Shown: positions 46,128 to 55,597 of the stretch, one piece after another
Layout: every line of letters begins with the position of its first letter
How positions within the stretch are numbered: the first letter of the stretch is position 1
Assembly: GCF_003056345.1 (NCBI RefSeq)
Contig: NZ_PYWB01000010.1
Coordinates: 56,869-120,868, forward strand
From: Devosia submarina
GTDB lineage: Bacteria > Pseudomonadota > Alphaproteobacteria > Rhizobiales > Devosiaceae
Length of the DNA stretch: 64,000 nt
Direction of reading: 5' to 3'
Notes under the pieces: generated by a model
What the model saw: only the letters and a program-made list of their open reading frames with translations
Databases searched by the model: none
What the model was told of the DNA's origin: nothing
Program-made: the position numbers and the translations under genes

Positions 46128-48146
46128 TCACACCGCCTCGAATTCCAAAATCACCGCGTCCACCGCCAGCACCGCACCGGGCTCGGCATGCACCTTGCTG
46201 ACGCGGGCCCGCTTTTCGGCCTTGAGGACGTTCTCCATCTTCATGGCCTCAACAATGGCCAGTGTCTGCCCATCTTCCACGATATCGCCTTCGCTGACAT
46301 CGATCCGCACCACCTGGCCCGGCATGGGGCAGAGGAGGAAGCGGGACATGTCGGGCGGCACTTTGACCGGCATCAGCGGCAGGAGCGCGGCGACATGGGG
46401 GCGTAGCACCTGGACCGTAAGGTCCGAGCCGCAATAGCGCATGCGGAAGCCCGACGTGGTGCGATTGACCTTGATGACGCTGGAGGCGCCACCGGCCCAT
46501 TGGATGCGCGCAATGGTCTGCCCTGGCGTCCAATCGAAGCTTTCCACGGCCGCCGCCTGGTCGAAAAGGTTGAGCTCCCAAGTGCCCTCGGGATCAAGGC
46601 GATGGAGTTTGAGCGGCACCTGCTCGCCCTCGATCACCACGGTCCACTCGCCATAGATCTCGGTGGAATGGCCCAGCTGCGTCCGCGTGGCGCGTCCTTT
46701 GCGCTCCTCAAGCAGCAATTGCATCATGGCGGCAGCGGCCGCGACCTCGAACACCCGGCCGCGCGGCAGGGCAGGTCCATGAAAACCCTCAGGGAATTCC
46801 TCGGCGATATAGCCGGTGGTCAGCCGCCCCTCGCGGAACCTTTCCTGGTCCATGACCGTGGACAGGAAGGGCAGATTATTGCCCACGCCTTCTACCTCGA
46901 AGCTCCCCAGCGCCACGGCCATGGCATCGATCGCCTCAAGCCGTGTCGGCGCCCAGGTGCAGAGCTTCGCGATCATGGGATCATAGAAGGTCGAAATCTC
47001 GCCGCCTTCAAAAACGCCGGTGTCATTGCGCACGGCAAAATCAGCAGCGCTTTCCTCGTTGGGCGGGCGATAGCGGGTGAGCCGGCCAGTGGAGGGGAGG
47101 AAATTGCGATAGGGGTCTTCGGCATAGAGCCGGGATTCAATGGCCCAGCCATTGAGCTGCACCTCGTCCTGCGATAGCGGCAGCTTCTCGCCATCGGCGA
47201 CGCGTAGCATGAGTTCCACGAGATCGAGCCCACTGATGAGCTCGGTTACCGGATGCTCCACCTGAAGGCGCGTGTTCATTTCAAGGAAATAGAAATTGCG
47301 CTCGGCGTCGACAATGAATTCGACCGTGCCGGCGCTGGTATAACCAACGGCCTTGGCGAGCGCGACGGATTGCTCGCCCATGGCCTTGCGCGTGGCGTCG
47401 TCGAGAAAAGGGGAGGGCGCTTCCTCGATCACCTTCTGGTTGCGCCGCTGAATGGAGCATTCGCGCTCGTTGAGGTAGAGCACATTGCCGTGACTGTCGC
47501 CGATCAGCTGGATTTCGATATGGCGCGGCTCGGTGACGAATTTCTCGATAAAGATGCGATCATCGCCAAAGGAGGAGGCGGCTTCGGACCGGGAGCGCTC
47601 GAAGCCCTCGCGCGCCTCCGCCTCGTTCCATGCGATGCGCATGCCCTTGCCGCCGCCACCGGCGGAAGCCTTGATCATCACGGGATAGCCGATCTCGCCA
47701 GCAATCTGCACCGCCTCGTCGGCATCGGCGATCAGCCCCATATGGCCGGGCACTGTGGAAACACCCGCCTCGGCGGCCAGCTTCTTGGACGTGATCTTGT
47801 CACCCATCGCCTCGATGGCCTTGACCGGCGGGCCCACAAAGATGATCCCGGCGTCCCCGAGCGCCTGGGCAAATTTGGGGTTTTCCGAGAGGAACCCATA
47901 GCCGGGATGCACTGCCTCGGCCCCGGTTTCCTTGCAGGCGGCAATGATCTTGTCGATCTGCAGGTACGAATCCTTGGCTGGCGAGGGGCCGATATGAACC
48001 GCCTCATCCGCCATGCGCACATGGAGAGCTTCCCGATCCGCATCGGAATAAACGGCAACAGTCGCAATGCCCATCTTGCGCGCTGTCTTGATCACCCGGC
48101 AGGCGATTTCGCCACGGTTGGCGATGAGGAGTTTGGTGATCGTCAT
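46128..48146 (-). CDS. pccA: Propionyl-CoA carboxylase alpha subunit (biotin carboxylase/BCCP)
   Basis: A 672-residue biotin enzyme. MTITKLLIANRGEIACRVIK is the canonical biotin carboxylase start. ATP-grasp features include KASAGGGGKGMRIAW and the carboxylase core FYFLEMNTRLQVEHPVTE. The C-terminal BCCP domain carries the biotinylated Lys in LAIVEAMKMENVLKAEKRAR (near residue 635). ATG 48146 overlaps the stop of the upstream HEPN-like gene by 4 bases (ATGA), so translation is coupled. Confidence 0.95.
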   Translation of the reverse strand: MTITKLLIANRGEIACRVIKTARKMGIATVAVYSDADREALHVRMADEAVHIGPSPAKDSYLQIDKIIAACKETGAEAVHPGYGFLSENPKFAQALGDAGIIFVGPPVKAIEAMGDKITSKKLAAEAGVSTVPGHMGLIADADEAVQIAGEIGYPVMIKASAGGGGKGMRIAWNEAEAREGFERSRSEAASSFGDDRIFIEKFVTEPRHIEIQLIGDSHGNVLYLNERECSIQRRNQKVIEEAPSPFLDDATRKAMGEQSVALAKAVGYTSAGTVEFIVDAERNFYFLEMNTRLQVEHPVTELISGLDLVELMLRVADGEKLPLSQDEVQLNGWAIESRLYAEDPYRNFLPSTGRLTRYRPPNEESAADFAVRNDTGVFEGGEISTFYDPMIAKLCTWAPTRLEAIDAMAVALGSFEVEGVGNNLPFLSTVMDQERFREGRLTTGYIAEEFPEGFHGPALPRGRVFEVAAAAAMMQLLLEERKGRATRTQLGHSTEIYGEWTVVIEGEQVPLKLHRLDPEGTWELNLFDQAAAVESFDWTPGQTIARIQWAGGASSVIKVNRTTSGFRMRYCGSDLTVQVLRPHVAALLPLMPVKVPPDMSRFLLCPMPGQVVRIDVSEGDIVEDGQTLAIVEAMKMENVLKAEKRARVSKVHAEPGAVLAVDAVILEFEAV

Positions 48147-48772
48147 TGATCTAGTCCTGGCATCCATGCACCATACTCATCCCGCAGTTTAATCTTTGCA
48201 CCATGTACCCGCGCAGCCACATCAAGTACTGCATTCCACATCTCGATGGTACTAAACCGCTCCCCGCGATAGATGAAATCGCGAGTGCGGAAATTGAAAT
48301 GCTCGAAGATTTCTGAGTCTTCCACGCCAGCGAATATATTATCGACGTCTCCCATAGATCGACGCGAGATTATGTGTCGTTTGGATGTGAGCCACCAATC
48401 GTCAATGTCTTCGTCGAGGTGGGCTAAACGGTTTCGGAGGTTTCTAGCGAGGATCGGATGATCTTCACCTATGTCCAGCAATGATCGAAGTGCCTCGCCC
48501 CTCCGATCAGAAAACTCCTGAGCGTTTGCCGGCCGCCGTCTGTGCGGATTGGGTTTGATAATCCGGCTTATGGCGGCCGCCGCTTCAGCCATCGTTTGTA
48601 GGTCGTGCCAGATCGCCTCTGTATTTCCGCGCTGAGCGTGCTGCTCCAGAGCTAAATTCAGCCTGTTAGCAGCATGTTCTGCTTTACTGACTTGCGCTTC
48701 GATTTCGGACAGCATGAGCCTAAAAAGCATACTACTGCTGCTAACAAACTCCCGCAGCTCCTCAGGTGTCAT
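48143..48772 (-). CDS. Hypothetical protein with HEPN-like R-N-x3-H motif
   Basis: A 209-residue, mostly helical protein. Residues about 106-122 read HPILARNLRNRLAHLDE, giving R113-N-R-L-A-H118, the R-x4-H form of the HEPN ribonuclease active site. No antitoxin partner is seen. By eye the DNA is clearly lower in GC than pccA and pccB, suggesting acquisition. It starts 7 bases after pccB and overlaps pccA by 4 bases, so it sits in the operon. It could instead be a non-catalytic helical protein. No named family is recognised. Confidence 0.72.
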   Translation of the reverse strand: MTPEELREFVSSSSMLFRLMLSEIEAQVSKAEHAANRLNLALEQHAQRGNTEAIWHDLQTMAEAAAAISRIIKPNPHRRRPANAQEFSDRRGEALRSLLDIGEDHPILARNLRNRLAHLDEDIDDWWLTSKRHIISRRSMGDVDNIFAGVEDSEIFEHFNFRTRDFIYRGERFSTIEMWNAVLDVAARVHGAKIKLRDEYGAWMPGLDQ

Positions 48773-48779
48773 TACTGCC

Positions 48780-50312
48780 TCACAGCGGAATATTATCGTG
48801 CTTCTTCTTGGGCATGCTCGACTGCTTGTGCTTCAGCGTCGCAAAGGCGCGGATCACGCGCCGCCGCGTCCCATGCGGCATGATCACGTCGTCGATGAAG
48901 CCCCGCTCCGCGGCAACGAACGGGTTGGCAAACCGCGCCTCGTATTCGGCGGTTCGTTGCGCAATCTTGTCCTTGTCTCCCAGTTCCGAGCGATAAAGGA
49001 TTTCCGTCGCGCCCTTGGCGCCCATCACGGCGATCTCAGCCGAGGGCCAGGCATAGTTCACATCGGCCTTGATGTGCTTGGATGCCATCACATCATAGGC
49101 GCCGCCATAGGCCTTGCGGGTGATGACGGTGACCAGCGGCACGGTGGCTTCGGCATAGGCGAAGAGGAGCTTGGCGCCATGCTTGATGATGCCGCCATAT
49201 TCCTGCGCCACGCCGGGCAGGAAGCCGGGGACATCCACAAAGGTGAGGATCGGGATTTCGAAACTGTCGCAGAAGCGGATGAACCGCGCGGCTTTCTTGG
49301 AGGCATTGATGTCGAGGCACCCGGCGAGCACCAGGGGCTGGTTGGCGACGACACCAATTGTTTCCCCGTCGAGCCGGATGAAACCGACCAGGATATTGCC
49401 GGCATGTTCCTTTTGCAGCTCCAGGAACTCGCCTTCGTCGGCGATCTTTTCGATCACCTCGCGCATGTCATAGGGCTTGTTGGCGCTATCAGGGATGATC
49501 GTATCGAGGCTCATGTCGACACGGTCGATCGGATCGATGCTGGGGAGGCGCGGCGGCTTGTGACCCGCTGCGAGCGGGAGGTAGCCGAACAGGCGCCGCA
49601 CTTCGAGCAGGGTTTCGATGTCGTTGTCGAACGCCGCATCGGCCACCGAGGAAATCTTGGTGTGCGTGGATGCGCCACCCAGCTCTTCCTGTGTCACGCT
49701 CTCATTGGTGACGGTCTTGACCACGTCGGGCCCCGTCACGAACATGTAGCTCGTGTCCTTGACCATGTAGATGAAGTCGGTCATGGCCGGGGAATACACC
49801 GCCCCACCCGCGCAAGGCCCCATAATGACCGAAATCTGCGGCACGGCGCCCGAGGCCTGCACATTGCGCCAGAACACATCGGCATAACCGCCCAGGGACG
49901 CCACGCCTTCCTGGATGCGCGCGCCGCCTGAATCGTTGAGCCCGATCACTGGCGCGCCGTTCTGCATGGCGAGATCCATGATCTTGCAGATCTTTTTGGC
50001 ATGGGTTTCGCTGAGCGAGCCGCCAAAGACGGTGAAATCCTGGCTGAACACATAGGTGAGCCGCCCATCGATCGTGCCCCAGCCGGTGACCACGCCATCG
50101 CCGGGAATGATCGTCTCGGCCATGCCGAAATCGGTCGCCCGGTGAGTAACGAACATGTCGTATTCCTCGAATGACCCGGGATCGAGCAGCACATCGAGCC
50201 GCTCGCGGGCCGTGAGCTTGCCCTTGCCGTGCTGGGTGTCGATGCGCTTCTGTCCGCCGCCGAGCCGCGCCTGCCTGCGCTTTTCTTCCAGTTCGGCGAT
50301 GATTTTCTGCAT
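48780..50312 (-). CDS. pccB: Propionyl-CoA carboxylase beta subunit
   Basis: A 510-residue carboxyltransferase that moves CO2 from biotin to propionyl-Co[21 protein letters not shown] is the family start. [20 protein letters not shown] and [20 protein letters not shown] form the acyl-CoA oxyanion region, and [20 protein letters not shown] the second crotonase-like half. ATG 50312 is chosen over the open frame to 50390. First gene of the propionate operon. Confidence 0.95.
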   Translation of the reverse strand: MQKIIAELEEKRRQARLGGGQKRIDTQHGKGKLTARERLDVLLDPGSFEEYDMFVTHRATDFGMAETIIPGDGVVTGWGTIDGRLTYVFSQDFTVFGGSLSETHAKKICKIMDLAMQNGAPVIGLNDSGGARIQEGVASLGGYADVFWRNVQASGAVPQISVIMGPCAGGAVYSPAMTDFIYMVKDTSYMFVTGPDVVKTVTNESVTQEELGGASTHTKISSVADAAFDNDIETLLEVRRLFGYLPLAAGHKPPRLPSIDPIDRVDMSLDTIIPDSANKPYDMREVIEKIADEGEFLELQKEHAGNILVGFIRLDGETIGVVANQPLVLAGCLDINASKKAARFIRFCDSFEIPILTFVDVPGFLPGVAQEYGGIIKHGAKLLFAYAEATVPLVTVITRKAYGGAYDVMASKHIKADVNYAWPSAEIAVMGAKGATEILYRSELGDKDKIAQRTAEYEARFANPFVAAERGFIDDVIMPHGTRRRVIRAFATLKHKQSSMPKKKHDNIPL

Positions 50313-50404
50313 GCGTTCAGGCTCCGCTGCCTCTTGTTCTTTGACCGGACAGTCAAACACGAACTTGGCGGGCGTCGCGCAAAAATGCAAACGCGTTTAT
50401 CGGC

Positions 50405-50959
50405 TCATGCGGGGGTAAAATCGGCCGGTGTCGTGCCGATCTGGCTCAGCCCCGCGGCGAAGCGGCGGGCATTGCTGACATAATTGTCGGCCGACGCGGT
50501 GAGCCGCGCTATCGCTTCGCTATCAAGTTCGCGGATCACCTTGCCGGGCGAACCGATCACGAGCGAATTGTCCGGGACCTCCTTGCCTTCGGTGATTAGG
50601 GCACCAGCACCGATCAGGCAATTGCGCCCGATCCGCGCCCCATTGAGCACCGTCGCCCCCATGCCGATCAGCGTATTGTCCCCGATCGTGCAGCCATGCA
50701 GCATGGCCTTGTGCCCGATGGTGCAGCCGTTTCCGATCGTCAGCGGATAGCCCTTGTCGGTGTGAAGAGCGACGTTTTCCTGCACATTGCTGCGCGCGCC
50801 AATGGTGATCGGCTCGAGATCCCCCCGCGCCACCACACCGAACCAGATGCCCACATCCGCCCCGACAATGATCCTGCCCACAACAATTGCCGTGGGCGCA
50901 ATCCAGGCGACATCAGGATCAATTTCGGGTGCAACACCGTCCAGCGCGTAAAGGGGCAT
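50405..50959 (-). CDS. Gamma carbonic anhydrase family protein
   Basis: A 184-residue left-handed beta-helix protein (YrdA/PaaY-like). Hexapeptide repeats run through APTAIVVGRIIVGADVGIWF. The three metal His lie in NVALHTDKGYPL and TIGHKAMLHGCTIG. It may hydrate CO2, perhaps supplying bicarbonate to the neighbouring propionyl-CoA carboxylase, but that link is only inferred from position. It lies 92 bases before pccB and 9 bases after selO. Confidence 0.86.
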   Translation of the reverse strand: MPLYALDGVAPEIDPDVAWIAPTAIVVGRIIVGADVGIWFGVVARGDLEPITIGARSNVQENVALHTDKGYPLTIGNGCTIGHKAMLHGCTIGDNTLIGMGATVLNGARIGRNCLIGAGALITEGKEVPDNSLVIGSPGKVIRELDSEAIARLTASADNYVSNARRFAAGLSQIGTTPADFTPA

Positions 50960-50968
50960 GGGACAACC

Positions 50969-52378
50969 TCAAACAACAATCCCATAGGCTTGGCGCATTT
51001 GAGCGATTTCGCCAAGGGTCTGGTGAAAAAGGCTCCAGTCATCGCTCTCGGCAATCGGCGCCCAGATCGCCTCCACCTCTTCGATCAGCATGGTGCGCGG
51101 GCTCACGCGGGCAAAATAGGCATGGTCCAGATTGATCCCGGCTGCTGGCGCATAACGTTCCAGCCCATTGGCCACGGGGCGGAACGCCTCGCTGGCATAA
51201 TGCTCTGCCGAAGGGCTGCGAGCGGCGCGGCTGGCACTCAGCGCCCCGCCGCGCCAGTCGAAAAAGAACTGCTCGTAAGGCGCCTGGCTTGCAGCGAGGA
51301 AGCCGAAGATATCGGTGATGAATGCGCCATCATGCTCGGTGCCCTGGGGCTCGAGGCCCAGCCGGCGCAGGATGTTCTGCGGCAGGGCCTCCCGGAAGGC
51401 GGGCCAGATCGTATTGAGCGCCGGCTCGAGCTTTTCCACGCTCGAGAGCGGCAGGAGGCATTCAGCGAGCCGCGTCAAATTCCAGGCCAGTGTGTCGGGC
51501 TGCCGGCCAAAGCTATAAAGCCCGCTTTCATCGAAATAGGCGGCGGTAAAAGCGGGGTCATAGGTAGGAAGGAACCGCCAGGGACCATAGTCGAAACTTT
51601 CCCCGGTAATGTTGATATTGTCGGTGTTGAGAACGCCATGCACAAAGCCCGCGGCGGTCCATTGCGCCCCGAGCCGCGCGACATTGCCTGCTACCGCTTC
51701 AATAAAGGCGACCGGCTTGTCCGGCGCATCGGCAAGCGCTGGAAAATAGGTGGCAATGGCATAGTCGAGCAGGCGCTGGAGGTTCTCAGTGTCCTCCAGA
51801 TAGGCCAGCCGCTGGAACGTGCCGATGCGGATATGGCTATGGCTGAGGCGGACCAGCACCGATGAGCGCGTAGGGGAGGGCTCGTCCCCGCGATAGAGCT
51901 GCTCGCCCGTTTCCACTAGGGAAAAGCTCTTGGAGGTATAGACGCCAAGGGCTTCGAGCATTTCGGTGGCCAGCACCTCACGCACGCCACCCTTCAGGGT
52001 CAGCCGCCCATCGCCACCGCGCGACCACGGCGTCTTGCCGCTGCCCTTGGTGGCAAAATCAAGCAGCCGGCCATCTTCGAGGTCATAGCCCTGGGCAAAC
52101 AGAAAGCCGCGGCCGTCCCCGAGTTCGGGATTATAGGAGCGGAACTGATGGCCATGGTAGCGCAGCGCCAGTGGCTGCGTAAACGAACCCTCCAGCGGCT
52201 CGAAGCGCCCGAAATGGCGCAGCCATTGATCATCGGTGAGATCGTCCAGTCCCACGCGCTTGGCCCAGCGCTGGTCGCGATGGCGCAGAATGTTCTGGGG
52301 AAAAGGGGCGGGCTCGACGCGATCGAAAAAGGCATCGCCCAGCGTCTCGTGATTGCGGGAGGGTTTGAAAAGGCTCAT
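50969..52378 (-). CDS. selO: Protein adenylyltransferase SelO
   Basis: A 469-residue pseudokinase-fold enzyme that transfers AMP to protein Ser/Thr/Tyr. Family motifs include PLALRYHGHQFRSYNPELGD, ATKGSGKTPWSRGGDGRLTL and FVHGVLNTDNINITGESFDY, with the metal Asn/Asp in the last. The C-terminus ends QMRQAYGIVV with no Cys or Sec, unlike forms carrying a C-terminal C-x-x-U/C. It is co-directional with the carbonic anhydrase gene, 9 bases apart. Confidence 0.93.
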   Translation of the reverse strand: MSLFKPSRNHETLGDAFFDRVEPAPFPQNILRHRDQRWAKRVGLDDLTDDQWLRHFGRFEPLEGSFTQPLALRYHGHQFRSYNPELGDGRGFLFAQGYDLEDGRLLDFATKGSGKTPWSRGGDGRLTLKGGVREVLATEMLEALGVYTSKSFSLVETGEQLYRGDEPSPTRSSVLVRLSHSHIRIGTFQRLAYLEDTENLQRLLDYAIATYFPALADAPDKPVAFIEAVAGNVARLGAQWTAAGFVHGVLNTDNINITGESFDYGPWRFLPTYDPAFTAAYFDESGLYSFGRQPDTLAWNLTRLAECLLPLSSVEKLEPALNTIWPAFREALPQNILRRLGLEPQGTEHDGAFITDIFGFLAASQAPYEQFFFDWRGGALSASRAARSPSAEHYASEAFRPVANGLERYAPAAGINLDHAYFARVSPRTMLIEEVEAIWAPIAESDDWSLFHQTLGEIAQMRQAYGIVV

Positions 52379-52479
52379 GGGTCGCTAACGCGGTGAGTGG
52401 TTAGCCGGTTCGCCCGTGCAACCCAGCCTATCGCAAGGCTTGCTGGCGGCGGCGGGCAAATCGCCCTATATGGCGCTAG

Positions 52480-53163
52480 ATGCACACGCAAACCGACATT
52501 CTTCGCCTCCAGCCCTTCCAGGCCGTCATCTTTGACATGGATGGAACACTGCTAGATACCGAAAGCGTGTTCAAGACGATCGTGTTCGAAGTTTGCACCG
52601 AGCTTGGCTTCGAAATGACTGACGCCGTACACATGTCCATGGTCGGTGGCAGCCACGAAAACACCAACCGCTTGCTGGTCGAAGCCTATGGCGTGGCTTT
52701 TCCCTATACGCTGTTCGACGAACGGTGCCGCGTCATCATGCGCGAACGCAGCCATGGCGGCGTTCCAGTAAAGCCCGGCGCGCACGAACTGATTAGCGAA
52801 CTGCGCGAGCGCGGCATCCCCACGGCTGTGGCCACCTCCTCGCGCCAACCCCATGCCCATACCCATCTGGGCGCGGCTGGCCTGCTCGACCTGTTTGAAA
52901 CTGTGGTCACGCGCGACGACGTCCTTCACCCCAAACCACACCCCGAACCGTATTTAACGGCAGCTCGGCGCCTAGGCGTGGACCCGCTCGAATGCCTTGC
53001 GGTGGAGGACAGCCATGCCGGCGTCCGCGCCGCCTATGCGGCCGGAATGCAGACCGTGATGGTGCCCGATCTGGTGCACCCCAATGACGACATCCGTGCC
53101 TTGGGAATTGCTGTCCTCGAGAGCCTGGACCACGTCCGGCTTGCGGCCTTCAATCCGCGTTAA
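52480..53163 (+). CDS. HAD family phosphatase (beta-phosphoglucomutase-like)
   Basis: A 227-residue HAD subfamily IA hydrolase. Motif I is AVIFDMDGTLLDTESV with the nucleophile and acid Asp residues, motif II is AVATSS, motif III Lys is in DDVLHPKPHPEPY, and motif IV is LAVEDSHAGVRAAYAAGM. Substrates of such proteins are small sugar phosphates or phosphoglycolate. It is divergent from selO. Confidence 0.87.
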   Translation: MHTQTDILRLQPFQAVIFDMDGTLLDTESVFKTIVFEVCTELGFEMTDAVHMSMVGGSHENTNRLLVEAYGVAFPYTLFDERCRVIMRERSHGGVPVKPGAHELISELRERGIPTAVATSSRQPHAHTHLGAAGLLDLFETVVTRDDVLHPKPHPEPYLTAARRLGVDPLECLAVEDSHAGVRAAYAAGMQTVMVPDLVHPNDDIRALGIAVLESLDHVRLAAFNPR

Positions 53164-53324
53164 AAGGCCTCTCGAAAACGGATCTGTTTCCCCGTTGCAA
53201 CAGCTTGCAGCAAAAAACCGGGGAAAACCCTTAACTGCGTAAACTTTTATGCATCCGGCTAAACCTCCCTTCACCACCAATCAAGTCATTCAAAATACAA
53301 GCTTTTCAACCGGGCTTGGGTGCA

Positions 53325-53339
53325 TTAACCACGTATTAA
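53325..53339 (+). promoter_or_regulatory. CtrA-type box, TTAA-N7-TTAA
   Basis: TTAACCACGTATTAA matches the complete TTAA-N7-TTAA site of the alphaproteobacterial cell-cycle regulator CtrA and also contains TTAACC. It lies about 112 bases before the start of the cell wall hydrolase gene. The remaining gap 53164-53450 has a weak inverted repeat (tttccccg ... cggggaaa, 53189-53225). Confidence 0.6.
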
Positions 53340-53450
53340 GATGCTAACCTGTATGGTTAAGCAGCGGTAAATCTTGGCTTCCCAGCAGAGGGTGGCTTGG
53401 CTAGTGTGCCGCTCAATCGCAGCGGCGGTCGGAACCGATTGTTTCTGCAG

Positions 53451-54407
53451 ATGAAGGCTCGCCGGATACGGCCGGACGAGCTCATGGGTAAGGACGGGAC
53501 GTTGACGCAAAACTGGCAGTCCACATTCAAGCGTGTTGTTTCCCACGTGATTGCCCCGGGCGCCGCTGCGCTCTTTTTGCTGTCCAGCCTTGTTTCCGTC
53601 CACGCCGAAGACCTGAAGCCGCAGGCCGTTGCGCCGCTTCCCGTTCCTGCCGATCTGGTTGCTCTACGCGCCCAGCCGCCCATCGGTCCCACCGCCGTGC
53701 CGCTTCCCGCCGGTGCGCAGCCGCTGACTCCCGCGCTCCTAAGCAATTATGTTGAGCGCCAACGCGAGTTGCGGGCCGTCAACGTCCTGGCCTATGGCCA
53801 GCCGCAGGAACTCAACAGCGAAGTGCTGATGGGCTATATCGCGCGCGGCTCACTGGGCAACAACAGCGCGGTTTCCGCCATTGCGAGCTTTGCCAGCGGT
53901 CCGTCCGCCGCAAAAGACGAACCAGCCCTTAATCCATCCACGCTCGCCGCCTATGTCGAAACCGGCTACGAGCCGATCGAAAAGCGCGTCGAGCGGGCCA
54001 ATTCCGAGCGCGACTGCCTCGCCCAAGCCATCTACCACGAGGCCCGCGGCGAAAGCGAAGCTGGCCAGTTAGCCGTCGCCAATGTCATTGTTAACCGCGC
54101 TCGCTCCGGAAAGTTCCCGTCCACCTTGTGCGGGGTTATCTACCAGAACGCCGAAAAAGGCCGTTACCGCTGCCAGTTCACCTTCGCCTGTGACGGCCGC
54201 AGCGACACCCCCGGCGAACGCCGCGCCTGGGCCCGCTCGGCTGCCCTTGCCCAGGATGTCTACGCCGAATTCGCCACCGGCGAGAATGTCGGCGCGGTTC
54301 CCGGCTCAACCCTCTACTACCACACCACCGCCGTCCGCCCTTCCTGGTCCAACACCTTCAACGCTGTAGCAAAAATCGGCTCCCACATTTTCTACTCGCC
54401 AAACTGA
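53451..54407 (+). CDS. SleB-type cell wall hydrolase
   Basis: A 318-residue exported protein. A basic start (MKARRIRPDELMGKDG) and a hydrophobic segment, HVIAPGAAALFLLSSLVSVH, give a long signal or anchor ending near AED. A proline-rich linker follows. The C-terminal Hydrolase_2 domain begins near residue 189 with DCLAQAIYHEARGESEAGQL and contains SGKFPSTLCGVIYQ and CQFTFACDGRSD; the Glu of HEARGE is the likely catalytic acid. ATG 53484 is an alternative start. Upstream there is a CtrA box, fitting cell-cycle timing of wall cleavage. Confidence 0.88.
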   Translation: MKARRIRPDELMGKDGTLTQNWQSTFKRVVSHVIAPGAAALFLLSSLVSVHAEDLKPQAVAPLPVPADLVALRAQPPIGPTAVPLPAGAQPLTPALLSNYVERQRELRAVNVLAYGQPQELNSEVLMGYIARGSLGNNSAVSAIASFASGPSAAKDEPALNPSTLAAYVETGYEPIEKRVERANSERDCLAQAIYHEARGESEAGQLAVANVIVNRARSGKFPSTLCGVIYQNAEKGRYRCQFTFACDGRSDTPGERRAWARSAALAQDVYAEFATGENVGAVPGSTLYYHTTAVRPSWSNTFNAVAKIGSHIFYSPN

Positions 54408-55020
54408 GTGGGAGAAGAAAAGGGAAGTCGAGCCGTTCCTTTTTGGTAACGCGGTTCACCTCCCGGTAAGGTTCTGGAACACTGAGACCCTTGAGAATAC
54501 GCTGTTCGCAAGATGGAACCAGGGTGGTTTAGCAGCAGCAGTCAGCTCCCCTACTGTACTGGCATGTGGGTGTGTACAGTCTCAGCAACTCTCGAAACAG
54601 ACTTCCAGGTAGTGCGGGTAATGCGTTCGTCGCGCGCATCGCGGCTCCAGCGGCGCGGCCTTTATAAACTACAGCCTATTTTGGGTCCCAACTGCTATTT
54701 CCATTTTCTGGATGCTAAGCGGTGAGAAGGTTGCTCGCCGGTACGGATGCCACAGCGCCTCGTTGCTTATAGCGAAGGACCCAACTCTTTGGTCTGCGTA
54801 GGCGTAGCGCCAATCGTTCGGGCTAATCATTTTTGCATTGAGGTAATCTAGTCTAGCTTCCCAAGAGCTGGCGGGAATTGTCCATAGCGCATGCCGTGCG
54901 AGGCTCTCAAGATATCGTGCCGAGTTTCGGTTCTGCCAAATCTGTCTAGCTGCTGCACCAACAGATGATGGTAGCAACAGGCGCGGCTTCAAGCATATTG
55001 TCTGTCCAGTCCTATTGTGT
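54408..55020. other. Intergenic region, about 610 bases, possibly gene remnants
   Basis: GC is lower than in the flanking genes. A minus-strand frame (54669 to about 55031) has protein-like composition (ESLARHALWTIPASSWEARL) but would collide head-on with rfbC, so it is not called as a gene. It may be a decayed ORF left by rearrangement at the edge of the polysaccharide island. Confidence 0.4.
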
Positions 55021-55596
55021 ATGAGCCCCATGGAACTTCGAAAAACCAGCTTGCATGATGTGCTGGAGATCATTCCCAAGCGTCACCAGGATACACGTGG
55101 ACATTTCACCGAGCTTTTTCGCCAGGATTGGTTCGCTGCAAACATTGCCGATATCTGCTTCGTGCAGGAAAACCAGTCGTTGAGCCGCGGCGCCGGGGTG
55201 GTGCGGGGGCTTCATTTCCAAGCGCCGCCCGCGGCGCAAGGCAAGCTGGTCCGCTGCATAGCCGGCTCCATTTTCGACGTCGCAGTCGATATAAGGGCTG
55301 GTTCACGCAGTTTCGGGCAATGGACCTCTGTCGTGCTTTCGGCCAAGCAGGGGAACCAGTTGTGGATCCCTGAAGGTTTCCTTCATGGCTTTTGTACGCT
55401 CGTTCCAGACTGCATTGTCGCTTACAAAGTCACAGCCTATTACGATCCTGATTGTGACAGGGGCGTGCTCTGGAATGACCCTGATCTGGGGATAGATTGG
55501 CCAGTCAGCCCGGAAGCGGCAGAGCTTTCGGCCAAGGATGCTAGCCAGCTGCGCCTAGCCGATCTTCCCAGCTATTTTTCTCACGCGGAGGTGTGA
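55021..55596 (+). CDS. rfbC: dTDP-4-dehydrorhamnose 3,5-epimerase
   Basis: A 191-residue cupin-like epimerase in dTDP-L-rhamnose synthesis. [20 protein letters not shown] carries the catalytic His, and [20 protein letters not shown] the second conserved His. [11 protein letters not shown] is the family C-terminal motif. ATG 55021 or ATG 55030 may be used. rfbB starts 1 base after the stop. Confidence 0.93.
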   Translation: MSPMELRKTSLHDVLEIIPKRHQDTRGHFTELFRQDWFAANIADICFVQENQSLSRGAGVVRGLHFQAPPAAQGKLVRCIAGSIFDVAVDIRAGSRSFGQWTSVVLSAKQGNQLWIPEGFLHGFCTLVPDCIVAYKVTAYYDPDCDRGVLWNDPDLGIDWPVSPEAAELSAKDASQLRLADLPSYFSHAEV

Positions 55597-55597
55597 C

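Noticed and set aside
50379..50400. TTTGC repeats before pccB as a PccR-type site
   Set aside because: On the minus strand TTTGCATTTTTGC has half-sites 8 bases apart, which does not fit the longer spacing I recall for PccR sites; too weak to claim.
54669..55079. 136-codon minus-strand frame before rfbC
   Set aside because: It overlaps the rfbC coding start head-on and has no ribosome site or known family; kept only as a possible remnant.
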